DNA of 64,000 nucleotides. It comes from Fusarium oxysporum f. sp. lycopersici 4287. Lineage: Eukaryota; Ascomycota; Sordariomycetes; Hypocreales; Nectriaceae. Under the pieces are notes generated by a model. That model ran no database searches and had not been told where the DNA came from. It worked only from the letters and a program-made list of their open reading frames with translations. The translations under genes and the position numbers were made by a program. Numbering within the stretch: position 1 is the first letter of the stretch; every line of letters begins with the position of its first letter. Positions 12,053-22,897 of this stretch are shown here, in pieces. The stretch is from positions 211,373 through 275,372 of the forward strand of contig NC_030988.1 of assembly GCF_000149955.1 (NCBI RefSeq), written 5' to 3'.

Positions 12053-13474
12053 ATGGATTCCCTTCCTGTCGAGATCTATTGGACGCTAGCGAGTTATCTA
12101 TGCATCAGTGATCTGAGCAGCTTAGTCAAATGCAATAGGCGAAACTATGAGCGGGCCCAGCCCTTCCTATACCAGACTGTACAGCTCAATTTCGCATCTG
12201 GCATCGCCGACTCTAGGACCATGCTACTCTTACAGACGTTGTCGACAAATCGATACTTGGGCGGGTTGATTAGATCTATCCATATTCTCCATGGTGGCAG
12301 AACATATGACTGGACATTAGGTCACTCTCAACTCTTGAGATCAGTTCTTTCCGCCATTATGCTCACTCCTGAGCGAGTAACTAGGTTTTTGTGCGAATGT
12401 CCAGGGATTACATGTACAGAGCCATTTCCTAACCTCAAAACCTTGGTTCACAAGAATATTCGATCCAAAGCGGAGCTTGAATGGGTTCAGTGGCATATGA
12501 CCCATTGCAGTCAGCTGCGTTCTGTCGATCTCAGCCTTCCAGCCTGGAACATTATACCAGATACTACGATCTTTAGAAATACTCTATGGACACATCTAAA
12601 GGATCTCGCACTTCAAGGATTTTGTGTATCTCAACTTGCACCAGCCGCAACATGGGACCTACAGAGCCTGGACCTAAGTCTCTGCTCAGGTGCTGAAACG
12701 TTGATTAAGCGTCTATTGGCAATGGATAAACTCAGCTCACTAAGATCTCTACACTTCGCCGGTCATCTTTCAAGGCAGACTTTCTTGAGCCTTCTCTCCC
12801 AGCTAAGTAAGATGTATCAGCTGGAGGAACTCTCGCTCCGTCTTGGTGGGTTGTCGCATCTTGCGGGCAAGACTGATAGTGGAGTTTTTGTTCATGGCAC
12901 TGGAGTAATGGCAGACCCTAATGATGACGACAAACCCATTCGAGACTTGCGTTCGTTGGTACTAGACAAGATTACAAGCCGCAGCAAGACACTTAAATCA
13001 TTAGTGTTGGATATCCGAGAGGTTATTGATCAACCACAGTCATCCATGCGATTTGATCTCCATGGTGTCCAAAGGCTTATTGGTTCATGTCCCATAATCG
13101 AATTCATTGGTATGCCAGTCAACCTGCGAGCTTCTGGGGGGCATCGGTATCGGCGGATGAATTATGCAGTAAGTGAAAATTATTTGTACCTTCGCCTATT
13201 TGGGAATGGGGCCATATTGACCTTTTCACAGAAAAATATACACCTATCGGCAAGGGAGCTGAAAGGGTTTCATCTCCGAGGCGATTATCGTCCATTCACT
13301 AGAACTTTGAACGACGCTAAGCATGTATCAAGACCATTCCGTAGTAGGTCAGGTTTTGAAGTTTTTATGGGTCATTATGATAAACTTCGAAAAGTATCTT
13401 TCGATATAAAGGGTGAGCAAAGGTTCCTTAGGGTAAGCCCGGAAGAAATTAAATCATACAGCTTGAATTTATAG
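12053..13474 (+). CDS. F-box/leucine-rich-repeat-like protein, paralogue A
   Basis: The frame starts MDSLPVEIYWTLASYLCISD, an F-box-like N terminus (LPxEI..., about residues 3-45). The rest is rich in regularly spaced Leu (for example LRSLHFAGHLSRQTFLSLL) as in LRR F-box proteins, which present substrates to SCF ubiquitin ligases. The unspliced frame is 473 aa. A likely 63-bp intron at 13169-13231 (donor GTAAGT, branch-like ttgacc, acceptor cacag) is a multiple of three without stops, so both forms stay in frame. The spliced form is 452 aa and aligns better with the paralogue at 24614, which has no counterpart of those 21 residues. The F-box is divergent, so the SCF role is inferred. Confidence 0.75.
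   Translation: MDSLPVEIYWTLASYLCISDLSSLVKCNRRNYERAQPFLYQTVQLNFASGIADSRTMLLLQTLSTNRYLGGLIRSIHILHGGRTYDWTLGHSQLLRSVLSAIMLTPERVTRFLCECPGITCTEPFPNLKTLVHKNIRSKAELEWVQWHMTHCSQLRSVDLSLPAWNIIPDTTIFRNTLWTHLKDLALQGFCVSQLAPAATWDLQSLDLSLCSGAETLIKRLLAMDKLSSLRSLHFAGHLSRQTFLSLLSQLSKMYQLEELSLRLGGLSHLAGKTDSGVFVHGTGVMADPNDDDKPIRDLRSLVLDKITSRSKTLKSLVLDIREVIDQPQSSMRFDLHGVQRLIGSCPIIEFIGMPVNLRASGGHRYRRMNYAVSENYLYLRLFGNGAILTFSQKNIHLSARELKGFHLRGDYRPFTRTLNDAKHVSRPFRSRSGFEVFMGHYDKLRKVSFDIKGEQRFLRVSPEEIKSYSLNL
13169..13231 (+). other. Probable 63-bp in-frame intron in paralogue A
   Basis: Begins gtaagtgaaa and ends ttttcacag, with ttgacc 12 bases before the acceptor. Its length is divisible by three and it contains no stop, so simple ORF calling reads through it. 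The paralogous protein lacks the matching residues. Confidence 0.65.
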
Positions 13475-14479
13475 ATATAACTTGGGGCATAATACTTTAA
13501 GGGAAAAGAAGAAGAAGAGAAAAGAAAACAAAAAGGAAAAAGATGGATAAATGAAATATCAATAAAAAAAAATAACAGACCTTGATATCCCATTAAGATG
13601 GTGTGTGAGAGAAATAGTGGGGCATTGAAAAATGGAGTATAATTCAAAATGTGGCATGCAGACCTAAGGTCTTCTTAATATTTGCGGCGAGAGTGAACTT
13701 TTCCGGGGCAGAGGTTTCACAGAATGCATATAGAGACAGCAACATCGCTGTGGTATCGTTGCTCCAGCAGCTTTGATTACAGGTCCTTTCCAAGTGTCGA
13801 CGGGATTTGCAAAAACTGTACATGTAACATAGGAGGGCCCGGTTCAAAATAAAGGGCCGCACGGCTTTCACAATGGGTAAGCAGGCCCTAGACAGGGCGA
13901 CATGGCCCTTGCTGACGGTATCTCAGTACAGCTCCGACCGAACAGAGCTGGAAAGACAAATCAAGGAGAAACATATCATGGCTAGTACAGGTTGGGTAAA
14001 CCCTGAAGGTAAGGCAACTGCTGATTTCTGTTGAGACCATATAGCACAAGATCCGTAATCGTGGCTTCTTGACAATTTGCACCCCAGCACCCACAGAACA
14101 AGACCTTCTCTACGCGTTCTGCGACCATAAGTCTTTATAGTAAAGTTGTTTTTAACCTGTAAGCCTTTGGCCTTAAGAAGCTTCGTGGGCATGATGAAAC
14201 CACCAGAGGAACATTGTCACGCGACGTAATGGCATGTACATGAATGTGTGTCAATTGACTAAAACTATACGATATGTGACAGTTTGGGAATAGTTTTACA
14301 TTTGACTCTCTCAGGTTTTTCTATCCCATACCAGAGAATCGACCTAATGAATCCTGCCTGCTGCCTCTTCATACTTCCTTTGTCTTTATACTCGCGATTT
14401 TGATGTCGGTTCCTTGAATAGTAAATAGACACAAATGCGGGAATTCAGGAGAGTCTTCGCTTCGACCTTGTATCAGGCG
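13475..14479. other. Intergenic region with a purine-rich tract
   Basis: Bases 13500-13560 are almost pure A/G (agaagaagaagag...) directly after the F-box gene, probably its 3' flank. The minus-strand frame 14192-13923 (89 codons from ATG) is the only sizeable one and has no recognisable motif, so it is not called. Confidence 0.45.
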
Positions 14480-15370
14480 TCATGTCGTGGCGAGCTTTTG
14501 TGCAGTGTACTCGTCGAAATCCCATGTAGGTATACCGGAGGAACTAGGTCCTGTTGTCAAATTTTTCATTTGAAACAAACCCAGCCATAGCGGAACCGCC
14601 GCGATGGCCTGTTGAACCGTCATCTTGGTGTTCTTAGCACAGGCTGGCCTGATTGCTCTGGTAGCGGCATGCGTTTCGATCCCGTCCACGAAGGCAACTG
14701 AGGAAGCCAGATTCAGAGATGTGCGTTGGTTGTAGACCATGACCAAGCTAACTGCACTAATATATATTGGTACTCCTGCCGGGATCTCGGAGGAGATAAT
14801 TGCCAAAATAGCGCCCAATGTGACTGCTTGAGCATATATTTGAGGATACGTCTGAACCCTCCCCAAGCCAATTCTCTTAGCCACAAAGATAAGCAATCTG
14901 GTGTACAAGAAGGCATGGAGTAATTTCACGCAAGCCTGATGTGCGAAAGCGTCGTCTTTTACGACAGCAGCAAGGGAAAGCAGAGGTCGTAACATTGCCG
15001 GCGCCTGATATGATGCCCGAGTAGTTTCGTCTCCTCTGCGCAGTGTTCTAGCAAGGCGCAAGCTGGTGAACGAATGGATCAGACAGGCAGTTGTATCCAA
15101 GAGATCTGCGTGCACTGTTCCTCTCCAGGCACGAGCGTAATACCGCGTAAGCTCGAATACAGCTGCAAGAACATGTAGACCCAGTGTGAGAGACTTCTCT
15201 GCGCGCGAGCGTGCATAGTAAGCTGAGATACTGTGACGTGTATGATAGACAAAGATTGTGATGTAGCCAAGACAGATGATAAGATATTTTGTTTTGGTGC
15301 TCTGTAAGAAGTTTCTCCCTTCGAACAACAGATGCCATACTGGGCTACCTCCGTCTCTGTCCTTGTCCAT
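14480..15370 (-). CDS. Hypothetical multi-pass membrane protein, 296 aa
   Basis: A single-exon frame from ATG 15370 (MDKDRDGGSPVWHLLFEGR). Hydrophobic segments suitable for membrane helices lie near residues 29-43 (YLIICLGYITIFVYH), 62-75, 145-165, 180-198 and 200-216, and a hydrophobic stretch also occurs at about 252-266. The size and pattern resemble the small integral membrane proteins often found in fungal metabolic clusters, but no named family is recognised. It lies 1.2 kb downstream of the acyl-CoA oxidase-like gene on the same strand, so a shared role is possible but only suggested by position. Confidence 0.55.
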   Translation of the reverse strand: MDKDRDGGSPVWHLLFEGRNFLQSTKTKYLIICLGYITIFVYHTRHSISAYYARSRAEKSLTLGLHVLAAVFELTRYYARAWRGTVHADLLDTTACLIHSFTSLRLARTLRRGDETTRASYQAPAMLRPLLSLAAVVKDDAFAHQACVKLLHAFLYTRLLIFVAKRIGLGRVQTYPQIYAQAVTLGAILAIISSEIPAGVPIYISAVSLVMVYNQRTSLNLASSVAFVDGIETHAATRAIRPACAKNTKMTVQQAIAAVPLWLGLFQMKNLTTGPSSSGIPTWDFDEYTAQKLATT

Positions 15371-16551
15371 AACGAGTCAGCGTCTGGTATAAATGGTTTG
15401 GCGGTCAAGGTTCTGTGGTAGTCCGGTGGTAGGGTAAAAATCACCGCTGAAAGTAGAACGTCTAACAGAGAGGATCGGATATGGAAATATCTGAACTCAA
15501 ATCAAATCTCAGCTGAAGTTTATGTGCTACATTTTATAGCAGGGTCAAAAAGATACGGTTGTATCTTGGAAAATCTATAGCTCCTCTTCCCGGGGTTTAG
15601 TTCAGTACTCAGTCCTGTATTAAGGCTCTAGCCCTTCATACTTTCACACACCCGCAGGCGTCAAAGGGAGGAAGAAGCGAAACGTTTACCATCGAGGCAA
15701 AATGGAGCCATACAAGAAATGGGATGCCTTGAATGAGTTTCACTACGAATGCTAAAGAGACCAAGGCTTATGTAGCATCCATCCCTTGCAGAGGATTAAG
15801 CCCTGATGGATCATGACAAAGGGAAGGTTTCGTTGACGATACTTCAGTGACGATCATCGCTTACTGAAAGCCAAAGCCTTATTGGCGTCGTACCTCGGAG
15901 AGGGGCACATACAAGCGTGGCAAGACTATGTGTCAACCTTTTCAACCTAGAAAGACAGTTATCCACTCGCATATTGACCATGAATGTGCAGCCTAACCAG
16001 TTGGTGGAGTCCACTTCAAAATTATATCCCTACAACAGAGAGGTACATATATGAGAGACACAGCGTTTATAAAGCTCTCATACACATAAAACTACGGGTA
16101 ACCAGAAGCGGATCCCTAATAATGTGAAAAGCTTGAGTAACTGGAACCTAGGCCGAGGAGCTCCAAGGGTGCAGGCTCGGGACGCCATCCTTTCTCTAGC
16201 ATAACACCCTCGCACTTTCAAATAGCCCCCACGCAATATGAAATATGGTGACCGCCTATCAATAAAGACGGAAAAGAAGTATGTTTGATCTTTGATGCAT
16301 GCGGTATGACTCATGAGGGAACTTTCAGTAGCCAGGCGTGCCGCTGCCCGGGGCCGCCTTATTCGTGCTGAGCTGCGGCTACTAACGTGGGACGTCACGC
16401 CTGACGACCTGATCTTTTCAGAATCCAAACATAAATGATCAAGAAGAATAGATCTAGATATAAAATGCTTTCTGATAATAGACCCGCCTGCGTGATCGCA
16501 AACCCTTAAACGCAGCCGATGACGATGGCCAAATAAAGCCCGGTAAGTCTT
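15371..16551. other. Intergenic region
   Basis: The minus-strand frame 16428-16078 opens with TTG rather than ATG and shows no domain. It probably lies in the 3' flank of the acyl-CoA oxidase-like gene. Bases 15371-15530 would hold the promoter of the 14480-15370 gene. Confidence 0.45.
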
Positions 16552-18421
16552 TTAGAGCTTCGAAACAGGGGTGATGAGCTCCTCTGGGCTTTTGAATGCC
16601 TGTAGACTATTCATAAAAGATTCCCACGACTTATCAGAAGTGATGGGTGCCGTCACATAATGGTCTATATCCGATTGCGAAATAGACTCAGACCTGATCT
16701 GGGCTAAGACAGTATTGTATGACGCAGAGGACTGAGACGGTAGATGTTCTTGGGCCAGCGGCTCTACCGTGCGCAGTGGATCCAAATCTTCACCCATGCA
16801 GATACGCTCATACAGCGTGAGCACTTCCGAAGGGAGCCCCCACTTCTCAGCGGCCTCATAGGCCATGCGATTTCCGATCGCTTCGGCCAGGGGTCGACAC
16901 CGAGGGAGGATGTGGCGGTCGAATGCGAGGCCGCGGTGTTCTTTGTAACCCCCAATTCTCTCCAGCCGTGATTTCATGTCAGTCATCAACTTTTCCTCGC
17001 GTTGCGCTAAGCGACACAATCTGTTCCGCGCCCGCGGAAGCTCTAATTTCCCTCCCAAAAGCTCTGACATGAAGCCTGCCAAGCGAGTGGTTAGTTAGTA
17101 TGCAAGGTCAGATACACTGCTAGCAGACGGACGCCAATTGGGATACGTACGAATACACAAGACCAACGTGTCGCCTTCGGCAATTGCGTTTCCCTGAAAT
17201 GTCAGGTCCAGCTCGCTTATCTGATTGTAGGCAAAGAGACCTTGCCAGCCACACCGTTCGGCCAGTGGTCTCAGCACCTGAGAAGCTTTCACCACTGTCG
17301 CCTTGAAAATAGACGCAAGTGCATGTTGCGTGGGGTCGCTCAGATCAGGGCACATGTCTATAGTCCAATGAGCGAATGCATGCAAGACCTTCCCCTGAAC
17401 CCATCCCTCAACGATTGGATATTGCTGAGTACTGAAAGCCATAATCCTCTTTCCTTCTTTCCCGTCGGCTGCTCCAATAATTCTTCTTTCGCTATACACA
17501 GCTGCTATGCGTGTCCCAACCTTGATAGCCGAAATGCCCATGATAGAGAGAGACAGCGTTCCAGCTGCGATCCGCCTAATATGTCGTAGAAATGCAACGC
17601 GATCGTCCTCTGGCTTTGCTGTAGAACAGAGCAGGGCTGTGGACGGCAGACCAACGTGTCTAAAACTCGTCAGAGAGTGATCCAGCGGCTTCGTACCTGG
17701 CCTTGTAGGAAGAATACATGATGTGATCCCGGGCCGCATCCCCCCGGCGTCGCCGAGGAACACCAGAAAAGGCTTCACACCATGACTCTCTCCATCAATT
17801 ATGAGGCGAGCAAATACTATGGCTAGACGAGGCATGTTGCAGTACGGGGTTGTTGGAGGCATTGCTTTTGCAGCCCCTGCATGAGGAGTATGCAAATCAT
17901 AGGAGCCATCTGGTAGCAGGGTGGCAGTCGTTTCCAAGTTACGAGCGTCCAAGCCATGAGCAACCTCTGTCAGCATAAACTCGCCGCAAATATCAAAATT
18001 CGATAGTTTATCCAGTATTTTCTGGAGGTCAGGACGGCCTTTGACGAAAGAGCAAAGTGTCCCCATACACAGGTTTATGTGTATAGCTGCAATGATGAAT
18101 GCCGTCATGTCGCGAGCCGCAATCACTCCATCGATTCAATTAGCACAAATGTAAGGATATACTAAGGGGTTGCTGCACGTACGATCAAAATGGAAATCCC
18201 AGAATTTCGGGGTCAGATTCTTGATGTCATGTTGTGACAGACCTACACTTGATCAGCCCAGTGATACGTTTACCAGACAATAATTCGTACATACCACTTT
18301 GAAGCCATATTGATTTTGCTCTCTCGTAATGTATGGATATATCTCGTCTGGAGGCAGGGGCCACAATATCATGGTCCCTGTGCCAAATGTTCTGGGTAAG
18401 AATTGCTTTGGATTGAAACAT
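16552..18421 (-). CDS. Acyl-CoA oxidase/dehydrogenase-like flavoprotein (4 exons)
   Basis: Exons 18421-18295, 18242-18183, 18125-17151 and 17075-16552 join to 561 codons in one frame. Introns are 52, 57 and 75 bp with GT...AG ends; the last has a CTAAC branch site. Family landmarks are HYERAKSI, LTPKFWDFHFD spanning the second and third exons, and MLTEVAHGLDARNLETTA, the conserved acyl-CoA oxidase middle-domain signature (TE-hydrophobic-HG...LET-A) that contacts FAD and substrate. The helical C-terminal domain follows. Such enzymes introduce a trans-2 double bond in acyl thioesters. ATG 18421 is the first Met in frame but gives a short N terminus. A carrier-domain relic ends 18 bp upstream on the same strand, so this may once have been the C-terminal part of a larger enzyme. 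Confidence 0.82.
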
Positions 18422-18438
18422 GCTCAAAGCCCAATGTC

Positions 18439-18632
18439 TCAATAAACTTGGAAGTAGCTCTTTCGAGGGTTGATAGCGGACGTCGTTCGAGCAATGTTGC
18501 TAAAGACAAGGGACATTTGTTCAATCGTCGGCTGACTTTTATAGAAAACGCCGATATCGTTTCGAATTACATGCTGCGGCACCGAGCCAAGCTCATCCAC
18601 TAAAGACGATAATCCCAACTGCGATAAATGCG
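18439..18632 (-). pseudogene. Phosphopantetheine carrier-domain relic
   Basis: Downstream of a splice-acceptor-like cgagtag, the minus strand reads LSQLGLSSLVDELGS..., then DIGVFYKSQPTIEQMSLV, ending at a TGA (18441-18439). LGLSSL matches the 4'-phosphopantetheine attachment motif (LGxDSL, modified Ser conserved). PTIEQMS, about 28 residues later, matches the carrier domain's last helix region at the usual spacing. About 60 residues remain of the normal 75-80. An alternative 56-bp intron with a weak donor (gtttat) and a strong acceptor (cttacccag) would splice this frame in phase to AACATTTGG of the oxidase-like gene. So it is either a relic or an N-terminal domain of that protein. Confidence 0.4.
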
Positions 18633-18744
18633 CCTACTCGAATGTCAGCATTTTATTAGCATGTGATGTGCTAGGCCCCTCTCATCACATAGTCTTGTGA
18701 AACGTGTGGACCTTTCACAAGGAGAATTGGCAAGAAACGGGGAT

Positions 18745-18905
18745 CAGCATGTGCCCAACGCCTCCAATTGGTGGCCTCTTTTCAGCAATGATGGCAACAT
18801 CAATTCGATGGCCCTTTATTTTGAGTGGAGAATAGTTGCCAATTGAAAATTAGTTTGAAGTCGGGTGTCTGCTAACAGTTAGCCCTAGACATTAAAGTTC
18901 CCGTT
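18745..18905 (-). pseudogene. Adenylation-domain relic (A7-A8 region)
   Basis: The minus strand reads SRHPTSN, a TAA stop, then FSIGNYSPLKIKGHRIDVAI. This lines up with the end of an adenylate-forming domain, where a glycine-rich hinge is followed by the A8 motif (Q-hydrophobic-K-I-x-G-x-R-I-E/D). The conserved K-I-x-G-H-R-I-D is intact, although the Gln before it is replaced. The in-frame stop and the short distance to the carrier relic (about 40 residues where 100 or more are expected) show decay. No clear core motifs (A3, A5) were found upstream, so the rest is deleted or too decayed to see. Confidence 0.4.
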
Positions 18906-20505
18906 GGTGGTTTTCGATTCTGGTTATGTTCCCGAAACAGTGACTTACTTTAATGTTACCGCGGTTCTATATGTTCATTGCAATTTCATGGTTCAGTGAC
19001 TTTCCTACAAGATCGGTGCAGTTATCTCAGGCCAGCATGTTACTGTATCAGCCCAAGAGCAGTATATCGTAGTAGTCTACAGAGAAACACCATAGAATCT
19101 AACATCCTACGACTTAATCGGACCACATCACACAGAAAGCTGATCGATGCGCATTCTAAGAAGTGCTACAATGTATGATTCTTTATTTTTCGTTCACAGG
19201 GATATAGAGACATCGGATGTGCTCAGTTGGAGGCATCTATCTATGAACTGCCTGTGTGGTGCTATGGAATGGGTGAAGAGAGCTCAAATAACAAGCCTGC
19301 GCATACTTGGCTTAATATTTTCCGGTATGAGTGTGGAGCTATCATTTATCAGCTCTTCCACATTACCAAAGTATCCGTAGTGGCTAGTCGGTACGGATTG
19401 GATCGTCATACCCACAGGCTCGAAGGTAGTCAACTGTTCTGAGAGGCCACCATAACAGCAACTTGTCGTGATGCAATAGTGTGACGATACCCGGAATCAA
19501 GTGATGGTAAATCGATCATGCCCAGACTTTCAGCGGTGGGAGCCAGTTTGCATCGCCCTTTGCTTTACGGCGTGTGGTGCTTATATGAAAGCTCTAGCTG
19601 CAACCCATGTCGCTCATGCTAAGCGTAGTGCTTAGAAGAAGTCTTACAGTGTTACATGGTCACACGTTTCCAAAGAAGTAACGAGTCATTGGATAATCCA
19701 TTTCGGTATTGAATCGGTAATAGAGCCAGCAAATATAGAGGTGACTTCCTGTTTTATACTAGTCGAAGTATGATAATCCGCCGCCCAAATGTGGAGAACA
19801 GCAGGAATAGAATGAAAATCAAGTGATTGGCATGGTAAACACTTTTAGAAATACCTCATGAATCTAGCACAGAAGCGCCTGAGGAATAAAATTAATTAGA
19901 AGGTAAAATGGGCGAAGACACTAAGGAATAGACTTCGCATGGGGTCTTAATTTAGTTGCCATGTTATACAGTACTGAGCACCTGTATCTTCCGGTCCAAA
20001 AAAACATGCTCTTTGTAAAGTCTAGGGTGGGGCCATCTGGGTACATGGCGCTACCTCATAAGCAGATGTTCTGTCAGAATTTGGCCGCCGTATGGGTGCG
20101 TATGCAATTTTTGGCTTAGCAAATAAAGTACTTAGAAGTATCGCTGCTGCCTGGAGTTCCGGGTCGCGAATCTGGGGAAGTGGAGACAGCTCCACAGTGT
20201 GGATCATCAGTACTGTCGCTTGCAACAATCAAGTAAGTACATCAAGATGCGCGCTTTTCATATGAGTTAAAAGAGTACACAGTGTGGAAATTTACTTGAG
20301 ATAGATATGTGGGGCTTTGTTTATAAACGAGAGTTATTGTTGCCGAGGAAGGTGCCAGTGCTCAATACTGTATACCTATGAAGGAAATGTTTTTAAAAGT
20401 TTTTAACTATTCATAGTTCAACTCATAAATACACGTACACTGGAACATATATACCTACATAGCCTCGTCCGCCGGTATCAAGTCAAAGATCAAGACTTCA
20501 TAATT
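18906..20505. other. Non-coding stretch upstream of the GH64 gene
   Basis: No intact gene. Further decayed parts of the adenylation domain could lie in the left half, but none can be named. A TATA-like acatatataccta (about 20445-20457) sits about 50 bp before the GH64 start codon. Confidence 0.4.
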
Positions 20506-21885
20506 ATGCGTTCTGTCACTATTGTAGCCAGCCTGCTATGTGCAACATCTCTAACCGTTGCGCTCCGCGTCGTGCCGCGGTCGAATAACCACGATATGGC
20601 ACCCGAAGGTTTTCTTAAAGCAGAATCCGCTGCTCTTGACAAGGTCGAAATTACGCCGAAGAATTTACTTGTTGGGAGGCCAACCAGTCCCAGAACTCAG
20701 GTCCTGAAAGATCGCGCTCCCAACTCTCCTTCCTTGACGGTGAAACTTGTTAATAACTTTGACAGGAAAAATACTATCAGGTCCTATATATCCGGACTAG
20801 ACGCTACTGGTAAGGTCTTCTTTGTCTCCCCTGACGGTAAGCTTGTCTATCCCAAATCCAAAGAACCTCGCGTACCGAGCGAGATTATGGACGATATTAC
20901 CTTGTTTCTAGGCCCTCGAAAACAGCCTCTCGAAGTCCCACTGCCTTCCTATATTCGCTCAGGTCGCATCTACTTTGCAGACAGCGACCTCCGTTTCTTT
21001 GTTGTGAACATGGGAGAAGGCGATAGCGTGATTCAACCTTCGGTTACCAATCTTCAGGATCCAAATGCAGATGTGAACTGGGGCTTTGTAGAACTGAGCT
21101 ATATGGATGATTCGTTATATGCTAACATTAGCTATGTTGATTTTGTCGGTATAGTGCTAGGGATGATGCTTACTGAAAAAGATGGTAGTACCCAGACCAC
21201 TGCGGGCCTAGTAGCCGATGCTGTTACCAAGATTTGTGATGACCTGGCCAAACAGAAAGAGACAGATAAGCGCGATTGGGCTTCACTCTGCATCGCGAAC
21301 GCCGATGGGAAGCCTGTCCGTGTCCTTTCACCCGGAAACAAGCACGACCTCGACTCCAAGCTTTTCGACACGTATTGGGATACTTATGTGAACGAGGTAT
21401 GGAACAGATACACAGCGCAAGATCTCACTATCAACACACAAACGAGTGCTGGCCGTGTTAAGTGTAGAGTCTCAGGCGATCAGCTTCTCTGCGAGGGTAG
21501 CGATCGCGGATTCGCCAAACCCGCGGGTAAAGACATCTGGGGCTGTAACAGCGGTCCGTTTGCTATTTCAGAAGGTGACACCCCAGTCCATGCTGCCGTA
21601 GTTCCACGCATCTGTGCCGCATTCGTTCGATCAACCCTTCTTCTTGATGGTGGTAACGACCAGCCGAGCCTAGGTCAGAGCTCGTACTATACAGTCAGTC
21701 CTACTAACCACTATAGCCGCATCGTTCACTCCTATGAGGTTGATGGTAGAGGCTATGCCTTTCCTTACGATGACGTTAATCCCGATGGAAATGAGAATGC
21801 GTCTGGGGTCGTGAGTTCTGATAACGTCCAGTCTTTAACTGTCTATGTTGGTGCACCACCGCCTACACGAGGCCAAAATGATTAA
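20506..21885 (+). CDS. Secreted glycoside hydrolase family 64 beta-1,3-glucanase
   Basis: Single exon, 459 aa. A signal peptide is clear (MRSVTIVASLLCATSLTVAL, cleavage near 19-21), followed by a basic pro-like stretch (RVVPRSNN). The mature part has the GH64 layout: an N-terminal beta sandwich (LTVKLVNNFDRKNTIRSYI, then SGRIYFADSDLRFFVV and QDPNADVNWGFVELSY) and a C-terminal region with CGxxGPF-like WGCNSGPFAI and the ICAAFVRSTLL helix before YYTVSPTNHYSRIVHSY. GH64 enzymes act on long-chain beta-1,3-glucan and release pentasaccharides in characterised bacterial members. Here a role in remodelling its own wall or digesting other fungi is plausible. Length fits the family. Confidence 0.85.
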   Translation: MRSVTIVASLLCATSLTVALRVVPRSNNHDMAPEGFLKAESAALDKVEITPKNLLVGRPTSPRTQVLKDRAPNSPSLTVKLVNNFDRKNTIRSYISGLDATGKVFFVSPDGKLVYPKSKEPRVPSEIMDDITLFLGPRKQPLEVPLPSYIRSGRIYFADSDLRFFVVNMGEGDSVIQPSVTNLQDPNADVNWGFVELSYMDDSLYANISYVDFVGIVLGMMLTEKDGSTQTTAGLVADAVTKICDDLAKQKETDKRDWASLCIANADGKPVRVLSPGNKHDLDSKLFDTYWDTYVNEVWNRYTAQDLTINTQTSAGRVKCRVSGDQLLCEGSDRGFAKPAGKDIWGCNSGPFAISEGDTPVHAAVVPRICAAFVRSTLLLDGGNDQPSLGQSSYYTVSPTNHYSRIVHSYEVDGRGYAFPYDDVNPDGNENASGVVSSDNVQSLTVYVGAPPPTRGQND

Positions 21886-22897
21886 GTAGCAATTTCTAAC
21901 TCTGCCTGGCTTTTGCTTGTTGACAAATCTACAATAGGTACACGGTATTAAGATGAGACACTAACCCGCCCATTACCTTCATCGAACACAGTGTTTCTCT
22001 CTGACTCTTTCACGTAGTTCAATGAGAAGACATGGACCGACGGGGTAATGAGTTTAGTAGTCGATCACTGTTGTGTAATAGGATTTTGATATCAATATAG
22101 TTAGTAGGAACTTAGTGCGAAGAACGGAAAACTTCTGCAGAAGATCATACTTGAAGAAGGGGCGACTGCTGGTCGGAGTATGGATCTGGGTAATCATCAA
22201 AGGAGGATGTTAGCGGTTGCGGTTGAATTTCTCAGAAGGGTTCATTAATTAGGGTAGCTGGGGGGCTGATGGCACAAATACCAATTATCAAACAATATTG
22301 CAGCTTGCTTATTCAAGGACTCTTAGTTTCATTCTGACTGCCAGGCTTGGCTTCACCTTGAGCAATATGGCCCTGTGGGGTCATCATATTATCTGGTTAA
22401 TATAGCTACGGTCTAGGCAGCCACTTCGAGTAACATATAATCGCGCCCCATAGCGAGATGGAACCATAAGGCTTAGACACTAACGAAACGCAAAGGATCG
22501 GAGAAAAGAGCTATTTTTCACGATATAGTTCAATGAAAGGCGTACAAGAAGCATAGACATTACTGCGCCTGTACCTCACTATATTGAAGGTTTTCATACA
22601 TTTAGATAGTATTGTTACTAAGCCTACGCACCCCGTTCAGGCTAATGAAGATAACAACTCATCCAAGTTTCTCAATTGATATTAACACCACTGATCTGAT
22701 GTAAATAAATGGATCCTCTTTGCCCATCATATCGTGCGTCCCCAATTGATAACCACTTTGCCATGTAATTAGCCCAGAAGTAGTTAACTGCTTTCATGCC
22801 TACATGTGTTGTCTCAGTCACTGTAAGAGGAGTGATCAATTGCTATACTATGCAGGGCACATCGAGAGCCTTCTGCCCTTTTTGTGTTTTTCGTTTT
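21886..22897. other. Intergenic region between two convergent genes
   Basis: No coding frame of note. This is the shared 3' flank of the GH64 (+) and MADS-box (-) genes. Nothing further is seen. Confidence 0.5.

Noticed and set aside
16078..16428. 116-codon minus frame downstream of the oxidase-like gene
   Set aside because: It starts with TTG, not ATG, and shows no recognisable motif.
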